Made by a program: the position numbers and the translations under genes | DNA from: Bacteroidales bacterium UBA1797 | GTDB lineage: Bacteria; Bacteroidota; Bacteroidia; Bacteroidales; VadinHA17 | Direction: 5' to 3' | NCBI GenBank assembly: GCA_002319885.1 | Contig: DCFT01000165.1 | Coordinates: 1 to 31,774, forward strand | DNA length: 31,774 bases | Part shown: piece after piece, positions 1-6,986 of the stretch | Layout: every line of letters begins with the position of its first letter | Position numbering within the stretch: position 1 is the first letter of the stretch | Notes under the pieces: model-generated | Seen by the model: the letters and a program-made list of their open reading frames with translations, nothing else | The model's database searches: none | Told to the model about the DNA's origin: nothing

Positions 1-286
1 AACCAGAGCCTGCAACAGTAGAGGTCAGTATTGAGGAAATACCTTCACCTTCAATACTTACACCAACGGGTACGGAAACTGATGATGTTAAAGCATAAGT
101 ACCGGCGTTAACATGAATAATATCTCCTGAAGATGTCGCTTTTGAACATGCATATGAGAGTGTTTTCCATGGAGAGCCTGAAGACCCATTTCCTGAAGCA
201 TCACTGCCATTTGGTGACACATAGAAGGTCGTCGCATTTGCAGTAAGGGTTATGACAACAAAAAGTGCAGTAAGTATCCTCTTCAT
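1..286 (-). CDS. Secreted parallel beta-helix (DUF1565-like) protein, N-terminal part only
   Basis: The minus-strand frame opens with ATG at 286-284 and stays open to the window edge, giving about 95 residues; the rest lies outside the window. The protein starts MKRILTALFVVITLTANA, a clear Sec signal peptide. It continues with FYVSPNGSDASGNGSS, PWKTLSYACSKATSSGD and a following IIHVNAGTY segment. This 'YVSPnGsD..G.GS...PwkTl..A...a..GD.I.v..GtY' pattern is the standard N-terminus of right-handed beta-helix proteins of the DUF1565 / pectate-lyase-like class (family knowledge). Such proteins are usually secreted polysaccharide-binding or polysaccharide-cleaving proteins. Catalytic residues would lie in the missing part, so lyase activity cannot be claimed. 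The gene is divergent from the epimerase gene across about 680 bases. Confidence 0.8.
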   Translation of the reverse strand, partial: MKRILTALFVVITLTANATTFYVSPNGSDASGNGSSGSPWKTLSYACSKATSSGDIIHVNAGTYALTSSVSVPVGVSIEGEGISSILTSTVAGSG

Positions 287-963
287 TCTTAGTGACTTTG
301 CTATACTACATTTGTGAAAAAGTTCAGGAAAAGGTTTTAATTTTGACAAACATAAAGAAAAAATTGACAAAAACGACTATTCTAGTTATGAAAAGTACGA
401 TTTATTATGCCAATGTTAATATCTTTTGTCTTTTTTGGATGCTGGCATAAAATTCCTAAAGAAAGATGATTCATCTCATTGATCTGTAATGTCCTGACAT
501 GAATCATCCTTTATCATAAATTCTTAAGTTTATTTATTAGAATTTTTTCAGGAGTTATTCTGTATACTATTAGGAATTTCCGAAAATCAGATTTTGTAAT
601 TAAGATCATATTTGTTTCTTATTAAACATTTTGATCGCGATAATTGCTTCTTTATCAGATAGTAATTAAATGCAATAAAAGACTGGAAAGTAATTTTTTC
701 AGTGGGATTTATGACTTATTTTTGAAAAAATTATTTGATCTGTAAAACTTGGAGAGAAAAATATTATTAATGTTCAGATATTTTATTAAGTCAGTTTTAA
801 TAAAATTGTAACGTACTGTAATATCCGAAGGAACTGAACTTTAATGATCTTTATTACGTTTAAATATTTGCTTGTGTTTGTTTGTTAATATTATTTTCAT
901 TTACTTCATCTACTTGAAGATTTAATTTAAACTTGATTTGTTGAACGCTAAATAATAGAATTG
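287..963. other. Long AT-rich intergenic region between divergent genes
   Basis: No gene is supported here. On the minus strand, TATGTTTG (347-354) matches the Bacteroidota -7 consensus TAnnTTTG and lies about 60 bases before the beta-helix start, but no TTTG sits at the expected -33 spacing. An inverted repeat GATGATTCAT (465-474) / ATGAATCATC (499-508) has a 24-base loop and is followed by CTTTAT; it could be a weak hairpin. No convincing plus-strand promoter was found ahead of the epimerase, although its transcript must start somewhere in this region. Confidence 0.4.
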
Positions 964-1935
964 ATGAAAATACTTATTACGGGTGTTGCCGGTTTTATAG
1001 GTTCAAATCTGGCAAAGAAAATTATTGAACGGGGTGATACCCTTATTGGAATTGATAATTTGAGCTATGGTACTATAAGAAATCTTGAACCTTTCATAAA
1101 TCATCCAAACTTTACCTTTATACAAGGCGATCTTGCAAACCCATTGCTTCTCAATCAAACTCATTCAGATATAGTTGTTCATCTGGCATCTCAAAAGATT
1201 CCACGATATACTTCTGCCCTTCGGACCCTGGAGGAAAATTATCTTATGCTGAGGAATGTAATTCATAAATGCCTTCAGGATAAATCAAAAATTGTTTTTT
1301 CATCAACTTCTGATGTTTATGGAAAAAATCCTGAGGTTCCCTTTAATGAAGAATCAAATCTGGTATTAGGTCCCACATCGGTAAAGCGCTGGGCTTACGC
1401 CTCATCAAAACTGATTGGAGAGCAATTAATTATTGCTAACCATGACGAGTTTGATATGAAATATACTATCATGAGATTTTTCGGATCCTATGGTCCAAAT
1501 CAGAATACCACATGGTGGGGTGGTCCTCAGGCCGTATTTATTCAAAATATTCTCGAAGGTAAACCCATAGAGGTGCATGGAGATGGTTTGCAGACGAGAA
1601 CTTTCACATATGTCGATGACACTGTTCAGGGCATTATGAAATGTATCTACGAAGAAAAATCTGAAAATGACATATTTAATATTGCCTCTGATCCCGATGA
1701 GGAAGTTTGTATCAAAGATCTGGCTTACAAAATATGGGATCTTATGAATGATCGTGGTTCAATACCGGATATTAAATTAATTCCATATAGTAATTTTGGG
1801 AAATATGAGGATGTTCTCAGAAGAGTACCCGATATAACGAAAATAAAAACAATGCTTGGTTATAAGCCTGCTTATAAACTGGAGGAAGGTCTGAAAATAA
1901 CTATTAAGTGGCAGAAGGAGTTATTTAAAAAATGA
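964..1935 (+). CDS. NAD-dependent epimerase/dehydratase (extended SDR), nucleotide-sugar modifying
   Basis: This is a 323-residue extended short-chain dehydrogenase of the UDP-glucose 4-epimerase / dTDP-glucose dehydratase superfamily. Seen in the sequence: the Rossmann glycine motif TGVAGFIGSN at residues 6-15, Asp at 31 after beta-2 (NAD preference), the SST catalytic segment near 113-115, YASSK (the YxxxK pair) at 145-149 and the late RTFTYVDDTV motif. I chose the ATG at 964; a TTG directly before it (961) is in frame but less likely. It probably makes an unusual nucleotide sugar in the cytoplasm for the glycan built by this locus. The exact substrate cannot be read from sequence. It heads a trio with an FAD oxidoreductase 38 bases downstream and a deacetylase, so the three probably act in sequence or on one glycan. 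Confidence 0.88.
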   Translation: MKILITGVAGFIGSNLAKKIIERGDTLIGIDNLSYGTIRNLEPFINHPNFTFIQGDLANPLLLNQTHSDIVVHLASQKIPRYTSALRTLEENYLMLRNVIHKCLQDKSKIVFSSTSDVYGKNPEVPFNEESNLVLGPTSVKRWAYASSKLIGEQLIIANHDEFDMKYTIMRFFGSYGPNQNTTWWGGPQAVFIQNILEGKPIEVHGDGLQTRTFTYVDDTVQGIMKCIYEEKSENDIFNIASDPDEEVCIKDLAYKIWDLMNDRGSIPDIKLIPYSNFGKYEDVLRRVPDITKIKTMLGYKPAYKLEEGLKITIKWQKELFKK

Positions 1936-1973
1936 TTCAATATACTTTAAAGCAGTAATAAAAGTAGGTTAAT

Positions 1974-3299
1974 ATGGATAGAAAAACAGTAGGCGTAATA
2001 GGCGGCGGTATTATGGGTGTTGATATAGCCCGTCGTCTCTGCAGGGAAGGATTCGAGGTCTCCTTAATGGAGGGATCCCCGGAAATTGGCGGATTAGCAA
2101 GTCCTTCGAAATTCGGTGATTATACCTGGGATAAATTTTATCATGTAATTCTGCCAGATGATCTCTTTACATTAAACATGATAAAAGAGCTTGGTTTGGA
2201 GAATGAAATAAAATGGAATGAAACAAAAACAGGATTTTTTATTAACGATAAATATCATTCAATGTCGGATGTTATTGAGTTTCTGAGATTTCCTGCGTTA
2301 AATCTTATTGATAAGTTCAGGCTTGGATTAACAATCCTGGCAGGTTCTTACATTAAAGATTATGAACGGCTCGAAACCATCCCTGTTACAGTATGGCTTA
2401 AAAGATGGTCGGGCAAAAATACTTTTAACAGAATCTGGCTTCCGTTATTAAAAGCAAAACTTGGTGATGATTATAAGCTCACTTCTGCGGCATTTATCTG
2501 TGCTACAATTAAAAGACTTTATGGTGCCAGAAAGAAAGGTGCAAAAAAAGAAGTTTTCGGATTTGTGCGCGGAGGTTATGCACGTATTCTGGCTGCAATG
2601 AAAGAAAAAATTAAGTCGGAAGATATTAATACCATTACAAATTTCAAGGTTGTATCAGTTAGCCAGACTCCACAACACGACCTTATAGTTAAATCAGTTG
2701 ATAATAAGGAAATGGTTTTTAATTATGTAATTACCAGTCTGCCCTCTTTTGTAACAGCATCCGTTTGTCACGATCTAACTGACATCGAGCGTGAAAAATT
2801 AAAAAATATAAAGTACCTCGGTGTAATTTGTATATCGCTTTTGCTGAATAAGAAGCTCACACCTTATTATGTTACCAATATCACCGATGAGAGGATTCCT
2901 CTTACAGGAGTAATCGAAATGACTGCTCTTGTGGGAACTTCATTTTTTGGAGGCAATTCCCTGGTTTATCTTCCAAAATACGTTAATTCTGAGGATCAGA
3001 TGTTTAATTTATCAGATCAGGATCTAAAAGAGAGCTTTATCGCGTCGTTGAAACTAATACACCCTTCACTTAAAGATGATGAGATAATTTCCTGTCAGGT
3101 CGCAAAAGCAAAATATGTTATAACTTTGCCTGAAATGGGGTATTCATCGAATCTTCCATCGTTTAAAACTTCTGTTGACAATTTATTTGTGATTAATTCA
3201 TCTTTTATTACCGATGGTACCTTAAATGTAAATGAAACGCTTAAGGTAGCCGATACTTATTTCCCTAAAGTTTTAAAAATTATAAAAAATGAAGAGTAA
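1974..3299 (+). CDS. NAD(P)/FAD-dependent oxidoreductase (amine-oxidase / UDP-galactopyranose-mutase-like fold)
   Basis: This 441-residue protein has an N-terminal dinucleotide-binding motif VGVIGGGIMGVDIARRL, then a glutamate (MEGSPEIGGLAS) typical of FAD-ribose binding and the GGLA segment of the amine oxidase/protoporphyrinogen oxidase group. KFYHVILPDD follows, as in related 'NAD(P)-binding' polysaccharide-locus proteins. A C-terminal FAD-binding segment is suggested by LFVINSSFITDGTLNVNETLKVAD. No signal peptide or membrane helix is evident, so it acts in the cytoplasm or at the membrane face. Its stop codon overlaps the deacetylase start by 11 bases, which implies translational coupling. 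Family members in such loci are annotated broadly as oxidoreductases or UGM-like enzymes. The reaction (sugar oxidation, ring contraction or desaturation) is unknown. Confidence 0.8.
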   Translation: MDRKTVGVIGGGIMGVDIARRLCREGFEVSLMEGSPEIGGLASPSKFGDYTWDKFYHVILPDDLFTLNMIKELGLENEIKWNETKTGFFINDKYHSMSDVIEFLRFPALNLIDKFRLGLTILAGSYIKDYERLETIPVTVWLKRWSGKNTFNRIWLPLLKAKLGDDYKLTSAAFICATIKRLYGARKKGAKKEVFGFVRGGYARILAAMKEKIKSEDINTITNFKVVSVSQTPQHDLIVKSVDNKEMVFNYVITSLPSFVTASVCHDLTDIEREKLKNIKYLGVICISLLLNKKLTPYYVTNITDERIPLTGVIEMTALVGTSFFGGNSLVYLPKYVNSEDQMFNLSDQDLKESFIASLKLIHPSLKDDEIISCQVAKAKYVITLPEMGYSSNLPSFKTSVDNLFVINSSFITDGTLNVNETLKVADTYFPKVLKIIKNEE

Positions 3300-4236
3300 A
3301 CCATTAGCAAGCGTCTCACTCGATCTTGATAATCAGTGGTCCTATATGAAGACTCATGGTGATGAGGAGTGGAAGAATTACCCTTCCTATTATGATATTT
3401 TTGTTCCATATGTTCTGGAGATACTTAAGGAACTCGACATAAAGATTACATTCTTTATTGTAGGTCGTGACGCAGTAGTGCCCCAAAATAAAATTGCCTT
3501 GAAGCAGATTTCTGATGAGGGCCATGATTTTGGAAATCATTCTTTTAATCATGAAGTATGGATAAATCAATATGACAAAGAACAACTGAATGAAGAACTG
3601 GGAATGGCTGAAAAGGCAATCTTCGAAGCCACCGGGAAAAAAACTGTCGGTTTCAGAGGACCTGGTTTTAGCTGGAACAACACTATCCTTGAGACTCTTG
3701 TAGATCGGCAATATCTGTACGATGCAACAACACTGCCAAGTTTTATCGGCCCGTTTGCCAGGATGTATTATTTCTGGAAATCAGATTTTTCTAAAGATGA
3801 AAAGAAAAAACGACAGAGCCTCTTCGGCTCTTTCTCAGAAGGATTCAGAAGGATGAAACCTTATTACTTTAAACTTGAATCAGGTAATAAGATTCTGGAA
3901 ATTCCTATCACTACAGTTCCATTTATCAGGATTCCATTTCATATGAGTTACCTGATATATATAAATAATGTTTCACCTGTTTTGATGAAAGCATATTTAC
4001 ACTTCGCTATATTCCTTTGTAAACTGACCAGAACTCCTGTCAGTTTTCTGCTGCACCCTCTTGATATTATCGGTGGAGATAAAATAAAGGAGCTTGCTTT
4101 CTTTCCCGGTATGAATGTCGAAAGTGAAAAGAAGATTAAGGTATTCAAAACTGTTATGGAGATCCTTAAGAAAAATTTTAATCTGGTAAACATGAATCAA
4201 CATGCTTCAGCATTAGTTAATGGCCAGACCAGGTGA
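3289..4236 (+). CDS. Polysaccharide deacetylase, NodB/CE4 homology domain
   Basis: This 315-residue protein has CE4 motifs in order. SLDLDNQWS (residues 10-18) stands in place of TFDDG and supplies the Asp pair. GNHSFNHEVW (about 82-91) carries the H-x3-H metal pair, GFRGPGFSWN (121-130) is the RxPxG/F motif, LEIPITTVPF (about 203-212) follows, and LLHPLD (about 254-259) is the LxHP motif with the late histidine. There is no signal peptide, so it probably deacetylates a lipid-linked or nucleotide-bound sugar on the cytoplasmic side. The variant first motif (D-x-D rather than T-F-D-D-G) resembles the subgroup found in O-antigen and EPS clusters. Its first 11 bases overlap the end of the FAD oxidoreductase gene. 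It is the last gene of the trio, with 600 bases of gene-free DNA after it. Confidence 0.88.
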   Translation: MKSKPLASVSLDLDNQWSYMKTHGDEEWKNYPSYYDIFVPYVLEILKELDIKITFFIVGRDAVVPQNKIALKQISDEGHDFGNHSFNHEVWINQYDKEQLNEELGMAEKAIFEATGKKTVGFRGPGFSWNNTILETLVDRQYLYDATTLPSFIGPFARMYYFWKSDFSKDEKKKRQSLFGSFSEGFRRMKPYYFKLESGNKILEIPITTVPFIRIPFHMSYLIYINNVSPVLMKAYLHFAIFLCKLTRTPVSFLLHPLDIIGGDKIKELAFFPGMNVESEKKIKVFKTVMEILKKNFNLVNMNQHASALVNGQTR

Positions 4237-4420
4237 TATTATTTTTGAGTATAGTCTTTTAATTAAATCTCTCTTTTTATCATTAGCTCTTTATAGTAAG
4301 GATTTTGCAATTCCATAAACGCAGAAAGATCAGTCTTGATAAAATTCCATCATGATTACCCTAAATATTGCGCTAATATAAGCTGTCCATTACACAAGCC
4401 AATTATTATAATTCTGATCA

Positions 4421-4437
4421 TTTTGATGAATGATACT
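4421..4437 (+). repeat. 17-base exact repeat, copy 1
   Basis: TTTTGATGAATGATACT occurs here and again at 25703-25719 in the same orientation. Both copies are in long intergenic regions upstream of plus-strand genes (about 400 and 300 bases before the starts). A shared regulatory role is possible, but two copies alone do not establish it. Confidence 0.4.
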
Positions 4438-4560
4438 ATTTAAGATACAAGCAAAATAGATTGATGGACTTAATTATAACTTTAACGGACAGACGCTCTT
4501 AAAATGGCTCTCTTTTTGCCAGTTAATGGAGTAGGTAATTTGGAAAAGAACATTTCTCTC

Positions 4561-4608
4561 GGTAAATTTACCCTGTTAATACTGGTTCCTGATCTTGTTA
4601 AAACTGGT
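4561..4608. promoter_or_regulatory. Candidate operator: 12-base palindrome plus tandem half-sites
   Basis: GGTAAATTTACC (4561-4572) is a perfect palindrome. It is followed directly by GTTAATACTGGT (4575-4586) and GTTAAAACTGGT (4597-4608). These two copies match at 11 of 12 bases and start 22 bases apart, about two helical turns, which would put bound proteins on the same DNA face. The cluster lies about 230-275 bases before the GT2 start. Regulator binding is an inference from layout only. Confidence 0.35.
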
Positions 4609-4659
4609 ATTATCTGTTTAAAAAAGGCTGAAATAATTATCCTGTCAAAGGCTATCTAA

Positions 4660-4703
4660 CAGTCACTACAGTAAGTAGTTATAGGATTACTGAACTGTGA
4701 CTG
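4660..4703 (+). promoter_or_regulatory. Two-part hairpin in the GT2 leader region
   Basis: The outer stem CAGTCAC (4660-4666) pairs with GTGACTG (4697-4703). After a small internal loop, the inner stem CAGTAA (4669-4674) pairs with TTACTG (4687-4692) around a 12-base loop. No T-tract follows (ACGGGGCGG), so a simple terminator is unlikely. It lies about 135 bases before the GT2 start codon and could be an RNA structure or a protein site. Confidence 0.4.
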
Positions 4704-4836
4704 ACGGGGCGGAAGCATGTCTTTATTAGTGCAATTGTCTGTAATTCAGTGTTTTGAATTTTTTTGATAATAATATTTTTCAGATCTGTTTTAAAAAGAA
4801 ATATTAATACCGATAGACTCTAAATATATATAAAAT

Positions 4837-5904
4837 ATGAAAAAGAAACCTTTCGTTTCGTTAATCCTTCCGGCATACAATGAGGAATCAATCATTGTAG
4901 AAAGTATTGGAGTTATTGTTGAGTATATGAAAAGTAAGGAAGAAAAATATTCCTGGGAAATACTCATTATTAATGATGGAAGTAAGGATAATACCGGTAA
5001 CCTTGCTGATTCGCTTGCCGTTAAATACCAGAATGTGAAAGTTATTCATCATCCTGTTAATCTGAATCTTGGACGTGCTCTTCAGACCGGGTTTAAAAAT
5101 GCTCATGGTGATATTATAGTTGTGCTCGACATGGATTTAAGCTATTCGGTGGATCATATTGAAAGGATGGTTGACAAACAGATTATGACTGACGCGGAAA
5201 TAGTAATTGCTTCTCCGTACATGAAAGGAGGAAAAATTACAGGAGTACCTTTTGTACGGGCTTTACTCAGCAGGACAGTCAACAGATTTATGCGTTTTGC
5301 AGCCCAGGAGAAATACTACACTTTTACTGGAATGGCAAGAGCCTATAAAGCAGAATTCATTAAAAATCTGAATCTGAAAACCAAGGATTATGAGATAAGC
5401 CCTGAAATCTTATATAAGGCTATGATCCTAAGAGCAAGAATTATAGAGATTCCTGCTCATCTCGACTGGAGTTTTCAAAACAGTGCCGGAAATAAAAGAA
5501 CATCCGGGATGAGGGTATTAAGGACATTTTTCTCAGGACTTATGGCAGGATTTATATTCAGACCATATATCTTTTTCCTGGGAATTGGAGCAATACTTAT
5601 GGTACTGGCACTTTATATTATTGGATGGATTTTTATAAATACTTTCCAAATAATGCCGACTATTCACATTGATCCCCAGGTATTTGACGACAGATTCTCT
5701 ATGGCAATCGGGGCGGTGTTTAAGGCACGTCCTCATGCATTCTTCGTTGGGGGGATAACTTTGATGCTGTCTATTCAGATTTTGAGTCTGGGTTTCCTGA
5801 GTCTGCAGAGTAAACGGTACTTCGAAGAATTATTCCATTTGAATACTTCTATCTTAAAAGGAAATAACAAACTGGTAGAAAATGAAGATGATAATAAAAA
5901 GTAA
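4837..5904 (+). CDS. Family 2 glycosyltransferase, DPM1/polyprenyl-phosphate type, with two C-terminal membrane helices
   Basis: This 355-residue protein begins FVSLILPAYNEESII, the GT2 GT-A start. It has INDGSKDNT (45-53) for nucleotide binding, NLGRALQTGFKNAHGD and the metal-binding DMD (98-100) in VVLDMDLSYS. Two hydrophobic helices follow, at about 245-268 and 300-322. This layout matches dolichol-phosphate-mannose-synthase-like enzymes that load a sugar on undecaprenyl phosphate at the inner membrane. The next membrane glycosyltransferase downstream (6987-8162) is GT39-like, a class that uses such polyprenyl-phosphate sugars, so the two may form a donor/acceptor pair. Substrate sugar is unknown. 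It stands alone between two intergenic gaps and may have its own promoter. Confidence 0.88.
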   Translation: MKKKPFVSLILPAYNEESIIVESIGVIVEYMKSKEEKYSWEILIINDGSKDNTGNLADSLAVKYQNVKVIHHPVNLNLGRALQTGFKNAHGDIIVVLDMDLSYSVDHIERMVDKQIMTDAEIVIASPYMKGGKITGVPFVRALLSRTVNRFMRFAAQEKYYTFTGMARAYKAEFIKNLNLKTKDYEISPEILYKAMILRARIIEIPAHLDWSFQNSAGNKRTSGMRVLRTFFSGLMAGFIFRPYIFFLGIGAILMVLALYIIGWIFINTFQIMPTIHIDPQVFDDRFSMAIGAVFKARPHAFFVGGITLMLSIQILSLGFLSLQSKRYFEELFHLNTSILKGNNKLVENEDDNKK

Positions 5905-5957
5905 ATATCCTTTTTAGTTTTTTTACTGAGAAGATCCGTCACATGTGAATTGTGAAA

Positions 5958-5992
5958 TTTGCTTAAATGTAATGATTGCTTGAATAGCTTTG
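5958..5992 (+). promoter_or_regulatory. Candidate Bacteroidota promoter for the SUMF1-like gene
   Basis: TTTG (5958-5961) and TAGCTTTG (5985-5992, an exact TAnnTTTG match) are separated by 23 bases. This is slightly longer than the usual 19-21 but within the range reported for some flavobacterial promoters. The expected transcription start would be about 20-25 bases before the ATG at 6022. A 10-base palindrome TCACATGTGA (5939-5948) sits just upstream and could be an operator. Confidence 0.42.
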
Positions 5993-6021
5993 TCGGGGAA
6001 ATGGTTACACCTTAAATATTT

Positions 6022-6870
6022 ATGAGAAGTTTTTTAACGATATTTTTAACATCATTCTTAGTGACCATCGCCTCTGGTCAAAAACCAGCTATCGAATGGG
6101 CAGATATACCTGCCGGCACCTTTTTAATGGGAAGTCCAACTGATGAACAGGGCAGAATTGTTGATGAAACACAGCATCAGGTTACTCTCAGCGCATTTAA
6201 GATGAGCAGGTATGAAATTACAGTTTCTCAGTTTAAAGCTTTTGTCGATGCAACAGGGTATTTAACTGATGCTGAGAAAGTATCGGAAGGACATTGCAAA
6301 AGTCTTATCTGGACTGGCAAAGAATATAAGTTTAAATCGGGGTTGACCTGGAGATGTGATGAGTCAGGAAACCTTCGATCTGAACAAGATTATAATCATC
6401 CTGTCCTATATGTTAGCTGGAATGATGCCAGCGCCTTCGCTAAGTGGATGGGTTGCCGTCTGCCAACCGAAGCTGAATGGGAGTATGCCTGCCGTGCAGG
6501 AACAACCACGCCATTTAACACAGGCTTTAACCTGCCTGATTCACTGGCTAACTTCAATGCTAATTATCCATACCTCAACAATGAAAAAGGGCAATACAGA
6601 AAAAAAACTTTGCCGGTTGGCAGTTTTCCACCTAATGCCTGGGGATTATATGATATGCATGGAAATGTATACGAATGGTGCAGCGATTGGTTTGATTTGT
6701 TATCGTCGAAACCGCAGACCAATCCGACAGGTCCTGAAACCGGTTATCGGAGAGTAAGAAGAGGAGGCGGATGGGGAAGTGACGCCAGCCATTGCCGCTG
6801 TGCGTTCCGGTATGATTTTTTCCCGGATTACTGTATTAACATTATTGGCTTTCGTCTGGCATCAGAGTAA
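6022..6870 (+). CDS. Secreted SUMF1/formylglycine-generating-enzyme-fold protein, probably non-catalytic
   Basis: This 282-residue protein has signal peptide MRSFLTIFLTSFLVTIASGQ, so it is exported. The rest is a full FGE-sulfatase (SUMF1) domain: IPAGTFLMGSP (29-39), YEITVSQFKAFVDATGY, PVLYVSWNDASAFAKWMG, RLPTEAEWEYACRAGT, WGLYDMHGNVYEWCSDW, RRGGGWGSDASHC and IIGFRLASE. True formylglycine-generating enzymes use a pair of cysteines between the GGS/W motif and RCAxR. Here that stretch is shortened and reads GSDASHC before RCAFR, so I infer the catalytic pair is absent. Cys258, Cys260 and Cys271 are present near the end. In Bacteroidota such domains often act as structural or binding proteins (GldK is one). 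It sits between a GT2 and a GT39-like enzyme, so an envelope role linked to glycan attachment is possible but unproven. Confidence 0.85.
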   Translation: MRSFLTIFLTSFLVTIASGQKPAIEWADIPAGTFLMGSPTDEQGRIVDETQHQVTLSAFKMSRYEITVSQFKAFVDATGYLTDAEKVSEGHCKSLIWTGKEYKFKSGLTWRCDESGNLRSEQDYNHPVLYVSWNDASAFAKWMGCRLPTEAEWEYACRAGTTTPFNTGFNLPDSLANFNANYPYLNNEKGQYRKKTLPVGSFPPNAWGLYDMHGNVYEWCSDWFDLLSSKPQTNPTGPETGYRRVRRGGGWGSDASHCRCAFRYDFFPDYCINIIGFRLASE

Positions 6871-6913
6871 CCGGTAAAACTATAAATCAATAATCTGATT
6901 TCTTTATACCGGT
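6870..6913 (+). terminator. Weak hairpin after the SUMF1-like gene
   Basis: ACCGGTA (6870-6876) pairs with TACCGGT (6907-6913). Inside it AAATCA (6884-6889) pairs with TGATTT (6896-6901) around a 6-base loop. The stem begins at the last base of the stop codon. Only TTTAAAAC follows, so termination is doubtful. Confidence 0.3.
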
Positions 6914-6986
6914 TTAAAACTGAGTTATGAGTAATCACACTCTGCAGAAGACAGAGAAGTCTGGAATACAATAATTAGATTAATCT

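Larger units (their letters stand above)
4237..4836. other. Gene-free intergenic region with structured DNA
   Basis: No coding sequence is supported in these 600 bases. They contain a 17-base exact copy of a sequence found upstream of the 878-aa surface protein (4421-4437), a palindrome plus direct repeats (4561-4608) and a two-part hairpin (4660-4703), all listed separately. No Rho-independent terminator was seen after the deacetylase gene. The region probably carries the promoter and control sequences for the downstream GT2 gene, but no clear TTTG / TAnnTTTG pair was found. Confidence 0.45.

Noticed and set aside
961..963. TTG as the start of the epimerase
   Set aside because: An ATG follows at once and gives the usual MKILITG start of the SDR family.
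3316..3711. Minus-strand frame of 131 codons opposite the deacetylase gene
   Set aside because: It is antisense to a gene with all CE4 motifs and has no recognisable domain or signal of its own.
6356..6757. Second plus-strand frame within the SUMF1-like gene
   Set aside because: It overlaps the whole middle of a gene with clear domain motifs and has no start context or family features.
6022..6870. Active formylglycine-generating enzyme serving a sulfatase
   Set aside because: The catalytic cysteine segment appears shortened and no sulfatase gene is in the window, so I call it SUMF1-fold only.
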